A DNA stretch of 64,000 nucleotides from Brevundimonas viscosa (GTDB taxonomy: Bacteria; Pseudomonadota; Alphaproteobacteria; Caulobacterales; Caulobacteraceae). The stretch lies in contig NZ_FOZV01000003.1 of NCBI RefSeq assembly GCF_900116065.1, positions 248,001-312,000 on the forward strand, in the 5' to 3' direction. Of the stretch, positions 38,082 through 48,338 are shown piece after piece. A program made the position numbers and the translations under genes. The stretch's first letter is position 1. The number at the start of each line of letters is the position of its first letter. The notes beneath the pieces were generated by a model. It made no database searches and had not been told where the DNA came from. It saw nothing but the letters and a program-made list of their open reading frames with translations.

Positions 38082-39439
38082 GCTCGTCTCGGTTCCCCGG
38101 GGCGCGGCGGCGGCCCCTCGTTCATGATGTCAGCCGAAAATAGGTGCTTCCGGGACGCCGCGCCATGGAAGACCGCATCCCGATCGCTTTCGTGCGTCAT
38201 TCGGTCCAGCGCCCGCGCCAGCCGTTCACCGACCAGCGCCTGCGCCTTCCCACCCTTCCCTGCAAGAACCGTCGCAGGCGGATCGTTCCGGATCAGCACA
38301 GGGCGGGCGGCGCGGAGGCCCGCCGGCAGGGACTTCAGCGCCGCCCGATCGGCGTCGGAAAGGCGCGCCATCCGGCCGTCGGCGGCGGCGACGGACCAGC
38401 CGGGCTCGTCGACCCGCACCAGCCAGCGGCCGTCCCAGACCGTTTCCGCATGCGGCGGGAGCGGCAGCGGCGCGGCGCCGCCGCGGCGCAGCTCGCCCGC
38501 CTCGCGGCAGATCCGGATGCAGGCCTGGTCCGCCTCGAGCCGCGCCCCGGCGAGGATGGCGACGAAGGCCTCGCCCGCGCGCAGGCGCGACAGCAGGACC
38601 GCCAGACGGTCGCGGCGCGGGGGCCGGTCGCCGCCGCCGGCGCAGACAAGGGCGGCGGCCAGCGCGCGGGTGGAGGCGTCGCGTGCGACAAGAACCTGGT
38701 CGTCTTCCACGACGAGCACGCCGCGGGCCGGGCCGGCCGGCGCCTCGGTGGATGTCGCCGGGCTCCCGTCGGCGGCCAGCGCGCGGCGGGCCCGGGCGCG
38801 GGCGAACCGGGGGTCGGCGTTGGCGGGGTCCTCGATCCAGTCGCAGCCCGCGGCGACCAGCCAGTCCCGCAGCTCGGTCCGGCGCGCCGCCAGCAGCGGC
38901 CGCAGGAGCATGAGCCCGCGCCCCTCCGGCCACGCCGGCGACGGCGCCCAGGCGCGCAGCCGGCCGAGGGTGGAGCCTTCAGCCTGCATCCACGCCCCCT
39001 CGGCCGCGTCGTCGGCGGTATGGGCCATCAGGATGACCCGCGCCCCGGCGAGGCGGGCCGCGTCGGCCAGCAGCCGGTGCCGGGCGCGGCGGGCGGCGGC
39101 GGGAAGGCCCGACGCTGGCTTCGGGCCGGTCCAGCGCAGCAGCTCCCAGTCGGCCCCGACCGCACGGGCCGCCTGTTCGGCGAGGGCGTTCCAGCGGGCG
39201 CTGTCGGGGTTGAGACCGTGATCGACGGTCACGGCGAGCAGCTTGCGGCCGCGGCGCCGGGCCCAGGCCGCCGTCAGGCGCAGCAGGGCCATCGAATCGC
39301 CGCCGCCGGACAGGGCGACGACCAAGGGACGGTCCACGTCGGACTCGAGACGGGCGTCGAGGACGGCCCCGGCGGCCGCGACCCAGGACGGGGCCGGACC
39401 GGTCAGCCGCCTCTCCGCGCGCTCCGCGGGGCGGGGCAT
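38078..39439 (-). CDS. tilS: tRNA(Ile)-lysidine synthetase TilS
   Basis: A 453-residue enzyme that converts C34 of the AUA-reading tRNA(Ile) to lysidine. The PP-loop ATPase motif S44-GGGDS49 is intact, followed by [14 protein letters not shown] and [14 protein letters not shown]. The C-terminal part is longer and less conserved, ending with basic residues. The start at 39439 overlaps the cpoB 3' end by 37 bases and has no clear Shine-Dalgarno, so re-initiation from cpoB translation is likely. Followed by ftsH, a common pairing. Confidence 0.92.
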
Positions 39440-40287
39440 TCGAAGCGGGTGCGCAGCTCGGCCGCGCGCGTGCGCAGGGCCGGGCTGGCGGCCTCGGCGT
39501 AGCGGTTGGCGAATTCGGTCAGCGCCCCGCAGGCCTGGGTCTTGCGGTCGGTCTCGTTCAGGGCGGCGGCCAGTTCGAGGGTGGTGGCGGCGGCCCACGG
39601 CGTGGTCGGCCAGCCCTGCAGCGAGGAGGCGTAGGCCGAGACGGCGCCGGCGTGGTCGCCGGCCGAGACGCGCAGATCACCCAGCCGGCTGTGGGCCTCG
39701 CGCGCCTGCGGCGTGTCGGGCCAGGCGGCGATGACCGTCTGCAGGGCGCGATCGCCGCGGGCCGGATCGCCGGCGGCGAGACGCACGGCGGCGGCGAGGT
39801 CGCGGGCGGCGTCGCCCGTCGGCGAGGTGGTCGGGATCGGCGAATTCAGTTCGGCTTCGCGCTCGGCGGCGGCCTCCAGCGTCCGCACGCGGCCTTCCGC
39901 GTCGCGCAGGCGGGCGCCGAGGGCGGCGTTGTCACGATTGGCCTCGTCGAGGGCGAAGGTGAGGCGCTCGAGGTCGGCGTTCACCCGCCGGACGGTGGCT
40001 TCCATGTCCTCGAGTCGGCGATCCATGATGCCGACGCGCCCCTGCAGGGCGACGACCTCGGGATCGGGCTCGACCAGCACCGGCTGGCCGGCGGCGTTGC
40101 GCTGGGTCACGGCGCGTTCGAGGCGGCGGACGTTGCGGTCCAGCTGCTCGAGCCGGCGGCGATCCCACTGGATCGGCTCCATGGGCGCAGTCTGGGCGAC
40201 GACCACCGTGCCGCCGCCCACCAGGGCGACGCCGAGAGCGGCGGCCATCAGCTTGCGGGAACGGAGGGCGGAGGAGAACTTCAGCAT
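39403..40287 (-). CDS. cpoB: Cell division coordinator CpoB (YbgF)
   Basis: A 294-residue periplasmic protein of the Tol-Pal system that couples peptidoglycan synthesis to outer-membrane constriction. Signal peptide at about 10-32, a trimerising coiled coil at about 45-135 (RRLEQLDRNVRRLERAV, RRLEDMEATVRRV), then TPR-like repeats at about 160-285. It is separated from pal by a DUF3667 gene, unlike the usual tolB-pal-cpoB order. Its 3' end overlaps tilS by 37 bases. Confidence 0.88.
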   Translation of the reverse strand: MLKFSSALRSRKLMAAALGVALVGGGTVVVAQTAPMEPIQWDRRRLEQLDRNVRRLERAVTQRNAAGQPVLVEPDPEVVALQGRVGIMDRRLEDMEATVRRVNADLERLTFALDEANRDNAALGARLRDAEGRVRTLEAAAEREAELNSPIPTTSPTGDAARDLAAAVRLAAGDPARGDRALQTVIAAWPDTPQAREAHSRLGDLRVSAGDHAGAVSAYASSLQGWPTTPWAAATTLELAAALNETDRKTQACGALTEFANRYAEAASPALRTRAAELRTRFECPAPRSARRGG

Positions 40288-40327
40288 GGTCGTTGTGGTC
40301 CCATCGATTTGCGGCCGTCGCAAGGCG

Positions 40328-41449
40328 TCAGACCCCCAGGCCGAGCCAGATCACCGCCCAGAGAAACAGGCCGAGGACGATGTTGCAGAACACGACCAGG
40401 AAGACGAACCGCCACAGGGCCGAGAACCACGACAGCGAATAGGCGCCCTTCAGCTGGGCGAAGATGTGGGCCGGCACGAGGAAGCAGGAGGCGATCCACG
40501 CCAGACCGCCCAGCCAGCCGTTGAGCATGGCCAGCGCCCAGACGGCGAGACCCAGCAGGGCCATGAAGGTCAGCGAGTAGAGGACGAAGACGCCGTGGTC
40601 GTACAGGCTGACCCGACGGCGGTGCAGGAACAGGATCGCCATGAAGGGGATCGACAGCGGCACCAGCAGGAAGGCGAATTTATAGAGCGTCTGCTGCAGC
40701 TTGTAGACGGCCAGGTCCGGGTTCTGGAGCTTCTTGGCCATCTTCTTCGCGGTCGGACCGGCGTCTTCGGACTGGTAGATTCCGGCCGCCCAGTCCTTGA
40801 GTCCGGCCTGCCAGCTGCCGGGCGCAAGGCCGTCGGCGCGGTTGTCCGGCCCCGCCGCGGCGGTCAGTCGCTCTATGTCGCCGACCAGTTCGTCGCGATC
40901 GGCGGTCGCCTCCGCGAGGGCGGCGCGCGCCTCGGCCAGGGCGCCGGGCTCCGGCGTCGCCTCGCTTTCGAGTGCGGCGACGCGTTGGCGGGCCTGCTCG
41001 GCCTCGGCGGCGGCCTCGTCCAGCGCGGCCTCGGCCGTCGCGCGCTGGCTGGCGAGGCTCATCACCGGCTCGGGCATGCGCACGAAGCTGAGGATGAAGA
41101 AGGTCACGAAGATCGTGAACAGGAACAGCGCCAGCGGCGAGACGTAGCGGGTGCGCGCGCCCTGCACCCATTCGCGGGTCAGCCGCCCGGGGTTGAGCGC
41201 GAGCAGCGGCAGGGTGCGCCAGATGCGGGCGTCGAAATGCATGACGCCGTGCAGAAGCTCCTCGCCGAGGTGCAGCAGGGTGCGGTGGACATGGGTCGGC
41301 TGGCCGCACTCGGCGCAGAACTTGCCGGTCGCCTCCGCGCCGCAGTCGGAACAGGTCTCGTGATGCTCGCCGGCGCTTCCCGTCGGCCGCTCCAGCGCGC
41401 CGGCGACGAGACCCGCGCTGACCGCCGCTCCGGCGTCCTCCATGCTCAT
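40328..41449 (-). CDS. DUF3667 zinc-ribbon membrane protein
   Basis: A 373-residue protein. An N-terminal zinc ribbon CxxC-x8-CxxC (CSDCGAEATGKFCAECG, residues about 33-49) leads to DUF3667-type sequence with LHLGEELLHGVMHFDARIWRTL. Membrane helices lie at about 105-125 and four more in the C-terminal 130 residues. Between them is a long charged coiled coil (about 135-190) in what should be one loop. Function unknown. It sits between pal and cpoB on the same strand, after a terminator, so it may start its own transcript with cpoB-tilS-ftsH. Confidence 0.85.
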   Translation of the reverse strand: MSMEDAGAAVSAGLVAGALERPTGSAGEHHETCSDCGAEATGKFCAECGQPTHVHRTLLHLGEELLHGVMHFDARIWRTLPLLALNPGRLTREWVQGARTRYVSPLALFLFTIFVTFFILSFVRMPEPVMSLASQRATAEAALDEAAAEAEQARQRVAALESEATPEPGALAEARAALAEATADRDELVGDIERLTAAAGPDNRADGLAPGSWQAGLKDWAAGIYQSEDAGPTAKKMAKKLQNPDLAVYKLQQTLYKFAFLLVPLSIPFMAILFLHRRRVSLYDHGVFVLYSLTFMALLGLAVWALAMLNGWLGGLAWIASCFLVPAHIFAQLKGAYSLSWFSALWRFVFLVVFCNIVLGLFLWAVIWLGLGV

Positions 41450-41503
41450 GCGAAAGCCCCCTTTCCCTCGCCTTTCTAGCCAGCGCCGCCCGCGCCGGAA
41501 ACG

Positions 41504-41535
41504 AAAAAGGGCGCCCGCGCGAGGCGGGCGCCCTT
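41504..41535 (-). terminator. Rho-independent terminator after pal
   Basis: Perfect 12-bp arms 41507-41518 (AAGGGCGCCCGC) and 41524-41535, five-base loop, with a T run on the minus strand (41508-41504). It closes the ybgC-tolQRAB-pal unit. Confidence 0.9.
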
Positions 41536-41557
41536 CAGGATGGCCCGGCCGGCGCGA

Positions 41558-42118
41558 TCAGCGCACGGCGCCGGAGACGATGGCGGTGTGGGCGTTGCGG
41601 TTGCGGGCCCAGGCTTCCTCGTTGGAGCCGGCGGCGATCGGCCGCTCCTTGCCGTAGCTGATGGTGTCGATGCGGGCGGCGTTGACGCCGCGCTCGACGA
41701 GGTAGGTGCGGACCGACTCGGCGCGACGGGCGCCGAGGGCGAGGTTGTACTCGCGGGTGCCGCGTTCGTCGGCGTTGCCCTCGATACGGACGGTGACGTT
41801 CGGGTAGCGCTGCAGCCAGGCCACCTGGGCGTCGAGTCGCGGATAGGCCTCGGGGCGGACCTGATAGCTGTCGAGGTCGAAGTAGACCCGGTCGCCGACG
41901 TTGACGACGAAGTCCTGCTCGGAGCCCGGCGCGGCCGCGCCCAGCGCCCCGCCGTCGACGTTCCCGGCCCCCGCGCCCGGATACTGCGGATTGGCGTCGG
42001 CCGCGGGGATGTCGTTCCCGGACGGCGAGTCGGCGGCCGGGCGCGGGGTGCAGGCGGCGAAGGCCGCGGCGGCGGCGCCGATCGCCGCGAGGCGAAGGAG
42101 GTTCGAGGGCTTCATCAT
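41558..42118 (-). CDS. pal: Peptidoglycan-associated lipoprotein Pal
   Basis: A 186-residue outer-membrane lipoprotein that ties the outer membrane to peptidoglycan. Lipobox ending at Cys23 (AAFAAC), then an OmpA-like domain at about 75-185 with VYFDLDSYQVRPEA, IEGNADERGTREYNLALGARRA and the diaminopimelate-binding aspartate/arginine residues. Start at the first of two ATGs with GGAGA six bases upstream. Downstream of tolB and followed by a terminator. Confidence 0.96.
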   Translation of the reverse strand: MMKPSNLLRLAAIGAAAAAFAACTPRPAADSPSGNDIPAADANPQYPGAGAGNVDGGALGAAAPGSEQDFVVNVGDRVYFDLDSYQVRPEAYPRLDAQVAWLQRYPNVTVRIEGNADERGTREYNLALGARRAESVRTYLVERGVNAARIDTISYGKERPIAAGSNEEAWARNRNAHTAIVSGAVR

Positions 42119-42240
42119 CGGTCGTCTCCAGGATGCCGGGCCAGCGGCCCCTCGGCTTTGCTGTAAGGGTTGGGTACTGTCGCGCCAGCCCATTCGCCAG
42201 TCGCGATAACGCAGGTTTGAGCCCGGAGGCTCCGTCAGGA

Positions 42241-43599
42241 TCAGGTCGGACAGGCGTCCGGTCCGGTGGCGGCGAGGCGGGCGGGCTGTTCGTCGAGCAG
42301 CGGCGACCAGGCGGGGTCGGACCCGCGGCCGGGGTAGCCGGCCTGGCTGACGACCCGTCCCGAGAGGTCTACTGTCCACAGGCGGGTGTCGCCACCCGGC
42401 GCCTGGCGCGCGAACATGATGTAGCGGCCGTTGGGCGCCCAGGACGGACCTTCCTCGAAATAGCTGGACGACAGGATGCGCTCGCCCGAGCCGTCGGTGC
42501 GCATGACGCCGGTAGAGAAGCGGCCGCCGGCCTGCTTGGTGAAGGCGATCAGGTCGCCGCGCGGGCTCCACGCCGGGGCGGTGTAGATGCCGCCGCCGCG
42601 GCTGATCGGACGCTGGCCCGAGCCGTCGGCGCGCATGGTGTAGAGTCGCGCCGAGCCGGACCGGTCCGAGGTGAAGACGATCTGGGAGCCGTCGGGGCTG
42701 AATGAGGGCGAGGTGTCGATGCCCGGGTCCGAGGTCAGGCGGCGCAGCTGCCGGCTGGCCAGGTCCATGACATAGACGTCGGTGTTGCCGCCGCGGATGA
42801 TCGAGAAGGCCAGCTTCGAGCCGTCGTTGGAGAAGCGGGGAGCCAGCACCTGGCCGTCGAACTCGCCGAGCGATTCCGTCCGGCCCGTCTGCAGGTTCCT
42901 GAGGTAGATGCGGCTGTAGTCGCGGCCCAGCGCGACGTAGGTGATCTCGTTGGGGTCGCTCATCGAAAAGCGCGGCGACATGATGATCTCGTCGCCCTGC
43001 GTGAGGAACACCGGGTCGTGGCCGTCCTGGTCGGAGATGGCGAGGCGGGACAGGCGGTTCAGCTGGGTGCCGCTTTCCGAGACGAAGACCACGCGGCTGT
43101 CGAAGAAGCCGCTCTCGCCGGTCATCCGCTGGTAGACCAGGTCGGCGATCTTGTGCCCGATGCGCCGCCACTGCAGCGGGGTGGCGGTGAACTTCCACGC
43201 CACCAGCTGGCATTGGCGATAGGGGTCGTAGAGCCGGAAGCCGTAGTCGTTGCGGTTGTCGGGCCGGGGGGTGACCTCGCCGTACAGCACCGCCTGGGCG
43301 CCGATCGAGGTCCACTGCGGGAAGTTGGGGGCGTTGGCCAGGGTCAGGCCGGTCTCGATGAAGCTGGCCGGGTCGAGCGGCTCGAAGTAGCCCGAGCGGC
43401 GCAGGTCGTCGCGGATCACGCCGGACAGCTCGGCGCCGTTCTGGCCGGTGAAGCTGACGACGGCGATGGGCAGGGGACGCAGCACGCCCTGGTCGACGAC
43501 GACCTCTTCCTGCTGCGGCTGCGGCTCCTGGGCCGTCGTCGCCGAGGGACCGGCGAGGGCGAGGGCGGCGACCGAAGCCAGCAGAATCGTCAGACGCAT
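42241..43599 (-). CDS. tolB: Tol-Pal system periplasmic protein TolB
   Basis: A 452-residue periplasmic protein: signal peptide (1-23), a mixed N-terminal domain (about 30-170) and a six-bladed propeller (about 180-440) built from repeats such as PRFSNDGSKLAF, PSFSPDGSQIVFTSDRSG and PAWSPRGDLIAF. It shuttles between TolA and Pal. GGAGG lies six bases before the ATG at 43599, so the 11-codon-longer frame is discarded. Confidence 0.96.
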   Translation of the reverse strand: MRLTILLASVAALALAGPSATTAQEPQPQQEEVVVDQGVLRPLPIAVVSFTGQNGAELSGVIRDDLRRSGYFEPLDPASFIETGLTLANAPNFPQWTSIGAQAVLYGEVTPRPDNRNDYGFRLYDPYRQCQLVAWKFTATPLQWRRIGHKIADLVYQRMTGESGFFDSRVVFVSESGTQLNRLSRLAISDQDGHDPVFLTQGDEIIMSPRFSMSDPNEITYVALGRDYSRIYLRNLQTGRTESLGEFDGQVLAPRFSNDGSKLAFSIIRGGNTDVYVMDLASRQLRRLTSDPGIDTSPSFSPDGSQIVFTSDRSGSARLYTMRADGSGQRPISRGGGIYTAPAWSPRGDLIAFTKQAGGRFSTGVMRTDGSGERILSSSYFEEGPSWAPNGRYIMFARQAPGGDTRLWTVDLSGRVVSQAGYPGRGSDPAWSPLLDEQPARLAATGPDACPT

Positions 43600-43713
43600 C
43601 GAATACCTCCAGATCGGGTCGTTGAAGCCCACCTTGGCCCCGCCCCGTCGTCGAAGCCAGCTTGAGCGTGATTGCGGCGACTTTCAGGCCCGCAGACTGA
43701 CAGTCGGTTTCCG

Positions 43714-44511
43714 TCAGCCGCCGCACATGGTCGCGGTGCGGAAGGAGAACGGGATCTCCTGCTGTTCGTATCCCGAGGGCATGTCGAAAGGCGCAGCGGC
43801 GCGGATCGCCCGCACCACTCCATCCGAAGCCGCCCGCCATGCCGGGTCGCCGCGGCTCTGGGTCAGGCGGGGGGAGCCGACGATGCGGCCGCTTTCATCG
43901 AGGGTGACGCGCACGCCGATGGTCAGGTCGTCGGCCCCGGGCAAGTCGCAGTTGACGGTCCAGTGCGGGGTGACCTGCGCCGCCAGCGCCTGCAGCGAGG
44001 CGCGGCCCACCGCCTGCGGGGCGCTGCCGCGGCCCTGCTGGCCGGTGGCGGGGCGCTGGCCCGGACGCGTCGACGGACGTGGCGGGCCGGCGAGGGCGTC
44101 GAGGTCGAGACCCTGCTCGCGCGGCGGGGCCGGCTGCGGACGCGGCGGGGTGGGTCGTGGCCGCGGCGGCGTCGGCCGGGGCTGCGTCTTCTCCGGCACG
44201 GGCGCCGGGCGCCGCGGCGGGGTGGGATCGGGCCGGGGCGCCGGAGGCGTCGGCGTCGGCTCGGGCGGGACAGGCTCGGGCGGGCTTTCCACCGGGGCCG
44301 TGGCCGCGTCCTCGGTGACGAGCTCTTCCGACGGATTGTCGGGCGCCGCCGCCTCGATCACCACCGTCTCCGAGACGATCGACACCGGCACGGCGCTGTC
44401 CATGTCCAGCGGCTCGCGCTCGCTCCAGGTCAGCAGGCCGAGCGCCATCACGCCGACCACGGCGGCGTGGACGACGATCGATCCGACCAGGGCGGCGCCG
44501 GGACGGTCCAC
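43714..44511 (-). CDS. tolA: TolA-type energy-transducing protein
   Basis: A 265-residue inner-membrane protein with one N-terminal helix (VGSIVVHAAVVGVMALGLL), a long proline-rich central domain of PEP/PTPP/RPxPxPP repeats (about 75-165) in place of the alanine/lysine helix of enterobacterial TolA, and a C-terminal TonB/TolA domain with a Cys pair (VNCDLP, ATMCGG). I prefer GTG at 44511, nine bases after GGGGAGG and just after the tolR stop. A GTG at 44544 would overlap tolR by 29 bases. Confidence 0.85.
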   Translation of the reverse strand: MDRPGAALVGSIVVHAAVVGVMALGLLTWSEREPLDMDSAVPVSIVSETVVIEAAAPDNPSEELVTEDAATAPVESPPEPVPPEPTPTPPAPRPDPTPPRRPAPVPEKTQPRPTPPRPRPTPPRPQPAPPREQGLDLDALAGPPRPSTRPGQRPATGQQGRGSAPQAVGRASLQALAAQVTPHWTVNCDLPGADDLTIGVRVTLDESGRIVGSPRLTQSRGDPAWRAASDGVVRAIRAAAPFDMPSGYEQQEIPFSFRTATMCGG

Positions 44512-44515
44512 CCGC

Positions 44516-44992
44516 TCAGCCCTCCCCGGCCGCGGCGGCTTCACCCGTGGGCGCGGTGTCGGTGATCAGGTTCAGCTTGGTGAAGCCGGCCCCGGACAGC
44601 CGCGCCATGACCCGGGCCACGGCCTGGTAGGGGGCCCGGCCATCGCCGCGCACGAACACCGGGTTGTCGCGGGCGCCCTCGCCGCCCTCCTCGGCCACGG
44701 TGAGCACCAGCCGCTCCCACTCGACCTCGCTCTCGCCGACGAAGATGGCCCCGTCGCGGTCGATGGAGACCGTCACCGGCTGGCTCTCGGTGTCGACCGC
44801 GCTGGCCTCGGTCTTCGGCAGCTCGACCTCCACGCCGGTGGTCAGCAGCGGAGCCGAGATCATGAAGATGATGAGCAGCACCAGCATGACGTCCACCAGC
44901 GGGGTGACGTTGATCTCGCTCAGCGGGCGTTTGCGGGCCCGTCTGCGGCCGCGGACGTGTCCGCCGCCTCCGGCAGCGCCTCCGAGGGCCAT
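44516..44992 (-). CDS. tolR: Tol-Pal proton-channel protein TolR (ExbD family)
   Basis: A 158-residue ExbD/TolR protein. The single membrane helix at about 32-52 begins [17 protein letters not shown] with the essential aspartate in PLVDVML; the periplasmic domain follows, and the C-terminus is alanine/glycine-rich. With TolQ it forms the proton-driven motor that acts on TolA. Starts three bases after the tolQ stop. Confidence 0.94.
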   Translation of the reverse strand: MALGGAAGGGGHVRGRRRARKRPLSEINVTPLVDVMLVLLIIFMISAPLLTTGVEVELPKTEASAVDTESQPVTVSIDRDGAIFVGESEVEWERLVLTVAEEGGEGARDNPVFVRGDGRAPYQAVARVMARLSGAGFTKLNLITDTAPTGEAAAAGEG

Positions 44993-44995
44993 GGC

Positions 44996-45706
<711 letters not shown>

Positions 45707-45834
45707 TCGGCGTCCTTCCGACTTGCCCGCCCTGTGCAGCGGACGGAGGTGGCGGATATGTGGCGGTTCCGGCGTGCTCTAGCGGGCCGCGGCAGGGTGG
45801 TCGACTGTCTGCACGTGACAGGCTGGAAAAGCGG

Positions 45835-46284
45835 TCAGTCTTCACCCGTAAGCCAGGGCCGCACGCGCCGCACGAGCAGGGCCGTCGGCCGCCGCGGACG
45901 GCCGTCCAGATGGATGCAGACGGCCTCCACCTCCGCCCGGCAGAGGACATCCTCGCCGCGGACGACCTCCTGGTCGATCAGCAGGCGGGGCCCCTTCACG
46001 GCGCGATAGCGGGTGCGCACCACCAGCTCGTCGTCGATGCGGGCCGGCTTCAGATACCTCAGGTGCAGTTGCGAGACGACGAAGGCCATCGGCTGGTCGC
46101 CGTCCAGCAGCTCGGCGTGGCCGACGCCCATCAGCCGCAGGGCGTCGGACCGGCCGCGCTCGAGGTAGCGCACGTAGTTGGCGTGATAGACCAGGCCGGT
46201 GAAGTCGGTGTCCTCGTAGTAGACGCGGATCGGCAGGCGATGCTCTCGGCCCTCGAAGCGGCCGGCCGTGGGACGGTCGGTCAT
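45835..46284 (-). CDS. ybgC: Tol-Pal-associated acyl-CoA thioesterase YbgC
   Basis: A 149-residue hot-dog-fold thioesterase. The catalytic aspartate lies in VYYEDTDFTGLVYHANY (D27 by the family pattern). YbgC proteins hydrolyse acyl-CoA/ACP thioesters and are almost always encoded with tol genes. Start at 46284 overlaps the upstream gene's stop by four bases (ATGA). Confidence 0.93.
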   Translation of the reverse strand: MTDRPTAGRFEGREHRLPIRVYYEDTDFTGLVYHANYVRYLERGRSDALRLMGVGHAELLDGDQPMAFVVSQLHLRYLKPARIDDELVVRTRYRAVKGPRLLIDQEVVRGEDVLCRAEVEAVCIHLDGRPRRPTALLVRRVRPWLTGED

Positions 46285-46652
46285 GGGCGGGCCGCCGGGG
46301 CTGGGCGGGTCAGGAAGCCCGGACAGAAGTCCCTCTGCATCTGCTCGTACTCGGTGCGCAGCGGGTCGGTGGACAGCATCAGGCGATTGGGTCGGGAGAT
46401 GAAGGCGATGGTCTGGCCTCCGTCCTCGACATAGCCGCACACCGCCAGCCGCCGTCCGGGCTCGGTGTAGCGGACACGCGCATCCGGGCCGAGGATGTCG
46501 CGGACCTGGGCCACCGCGCGTTCCTCCGGCGTCGGCCCGGCCGGGGCGAAGGCGTTGCGACTGACCAGCCACAGGATCAGCGCCCCCAGCGCCAGCACGG
46601 CGACGCCGAGGATCAGGATCAGGCGGTCGGTGGAGAGGCGCCGGCGGGACAT
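46281..46652 (-). CDS. Small single-span membrane protein between ruvB and ybgC
   Basis: A 123-residue protein with one N-terminal membrane helix (about 11-30, LILILGVAVLALGALILWLV) and a small periplasmic domain with two cysteines (AVCGYVED and RDFCPGF) that could form a disulfide. No family recognised. It overlaps ybgC by four bases and follows ruvB by 37, so it belongs to the ruv-tol transcript. Confidence 0.78.
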   Translation of the reverse strand: MSRRRLSTDRLILILGVAVLALGALILWLVSRNAFAPAGPTPEERAVAQVRDILGPDARVRYTEPGRRLAVCGYVEDGGQTIAFISRPNRLMLSTDPLRTEYEQMQRDFCPGFLTRPAPAARP

Positions 46653-46689
46653 GGCGCGACCATGCCGGGCTTCGGCCGCCGGGTGAAGC

Positions 46690-47724
46690 CTACTTGCCGC
46701 TGAACAGGTCCCCCGCCTGCGGCGCCCGCGGCGGTTCGGTCAGGCCGAGGTGGCTGTACGCCCGGGCGCAAGCCATGCGGCCGCGGGGGGTGCGCTGGAT
46801 GAAGCCTTGCTGCAGCAGGAAGGGTTCAATGACGTCCTCGACCGCGTCGCGGGCCTCGGCGATGGCGGCGGCGAGGGTGTCCATGCCGACCGGGCCGCCG
46901 CCGTAGTTCTCGATCAGGGCGCGCAGGAAGCGGCGATCCAGGCTGTCGAGACCGGCCTCGTCGACCTCCAGCCGGGCCAGCGCCCGGGCGGCCTCCAGCT
47001 TGCCGATGGTCGCCGCGCCCTCGGCCGAGGCGAAGTCCCGTACCCGGCGCAGCAGGCGGCCGGCGACGCGCGGTGTGCCGCGGGCGCGGGCGGCGATCTC
47101 CAGCGCCCCCTCCTCGGTGATCGGCGCGCCCATCTTGCGGGCCGCGCCCATGACCACCCGGGTCAGTTCTTCCGGCGTGTAGAACTCCAGCCGCAGCGGG
47201 ATGCCGAAGCGGTCGCGCAGCGGCGTCGCCAGCAGGCCGGCGCGGGTGGTGGCGCCGACGAGGGTGAAGGGGGCCAGATCGATCCGCACCGAGCGGGCCG
47301 AGGGCCCCTCGCCGATGATCAGATCCAGCACATGGTCCTCCATGGCCGGATAGAGTATCTCCTCCACCTGCGGGTTCAGGCGGTGGATCTCGTCGATGAA
47401 CAGGACGTCGCGCGGCTCGAGATTGGTCAGGATGGCCGCGAGGTCGCCGGCCTTGGCGAGGATCGGCCCCGAGGTGGCGCGGAAACCGACGCCCAGCTCG
47501 CGAGCGACGATCTGGGCCAGGGTGGTCTTGCCCAGGCCGGGCGGGCCGAACAGCAGGACGTGATCCAGCGCCTCGGACCGGGCGCGGGCGGCGTCGATGA
47601 AGACCTTGAGATTGCCCCGGGCCTGCTCCTGGCCGACGAACTCCGCCAGCGTCTGCGGCCGCAGGGCGCGGTCGTAGGCCTCGCCGGGGGCGGGTTCGGC
47701 CGAGATGATGCGGTCGTCGGTCAC
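46690..47724 (-). CDS. ruvB: Holliday junction branch-migration helicase RuvB
   Basis: A 344-residue AAA+ motor. Walker A GPPGLGKT at residues 60-67, Walker [16 protein letters not shown] sensor and a C-terminal winged helix with [15 protein letters not shown] start at 47724 overlaps the ruvA stop by four bases. Works with RuvA to drive branch migration in recombination repair. Confidence 0.97.
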   Translation of the reverse strand: MTDDRIISAEPAPGEAYDRALRPQTLAEFVGQEQARGNLKVFIDAARARSEALDHVLLFGPPGLGKTTLAQIVARELGVGFRATSGPILAKAGDLAAILTNLEPRDVLFIDEIHRLNPQVEEILYPAMEDHVLDLIIGEGPSARSVRIDLAPFTLVGATTRAGLLATPLRDRFGIPLRLEFYTPEELTRVVMGAARKMGAPITEEGALEIAARARGTPRVAGRLLRRVRDFASAEGAATIGKLEAARALARLEVDEAGLDSLDRRFLRALIENYGGGPVGMDTLAAAIAEARDAVEDVIEPFLLQQGFIQRTPRGRMACARAYSHLGLTEPPRAPQAGDLFSGK

Positions 47725-48338
47725 CGCCCCAGCTCCTGCAGGGCGGCGCGGATCACGGCGGAGAGGTCGGCTTCGTCGCCGAGGCGGATCAGCGCCTGGT
47801 CGACGGAGCGGCGGGCGACGACCTCGGCGACGCCGAGGCCGAGCAGGGCGGAGACGGCTTCCCCGGTAAGGCTGGGGACGGGCGCCGCCGGTTCGACATG
47901 CACGCCGGGCGCCGAGGGCGTGAAGGACGGCTCGCCCAGCGGCTTGCCCTTCAGCTCGGTGACGATGCGCAGGGCCAGCTTGGGACCGACGCCATTGGCA
48001 CGGGCCACGGCGGCCTTGTCCTCGCGGGCCACGGCGGCGGCCAGTTCGCCCGGCGGCAGCACGTCCAGCACGCTGAGCGCGGCCTTGGGCCCGACGCCCT
48101 GGATGGTCAGCAGGGTGGTGAAGGCGCGGCGTTCGTCCCGGCCGAGGAAGCCGTACAGGCGCGGTCCGCTCTCGGCGCTCCAGGTGGTCTCGATGAACAG
48201 GGTGGCCTCGTCGCCCGGCGCCGGCAGGCGGCCGAGGGTGCGCGCGCCGCAGGCCACGACATAGCCGACCCCGGCGCAGTCGATCAGGCAGTGGTCCGGC
48301 TCGACCTCGGCCAGCACGCCTCTGAGACGTCCGATCAC
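47721..48338 (-). CDS. ruvA: Holliday junction DNA-binding protein RuvA
   Basis: A 205-residue RuvA: OB-fold N-terminal domain beginning [11 protein letters not shown], helix-hairpin-helix domain with [13 protein letters not shown] and [11 protein letters not shown], and a RuvB-binding C-terminal domain ([17 protein letters not shown]). The GTG start at 48338 overlaps the ruvC stop by four bases, and its upstream region is the palindromic repeat at 48347-48466 rather than a normal Shine-Dalgarno region. Confidence 0.96.
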   Translation of the reverse strand: MIGRLRGVLAEVEPDHCLIDCAGVGYVVACGARTLGRLPAPGDEATLFIETTWSAESGPRLYGFLGRDERRAFTTLLTIQGVGPKAALSVLDVLPPGELAAAVAREDKAAVARANGVGPKLALRIVTELKGKPLGEPSFTPSAPGVHVEPAAPVPSLTGEAVSALLGLGVAEVVARRSVDQALIRLGDEADLSAVIRAALQELGR

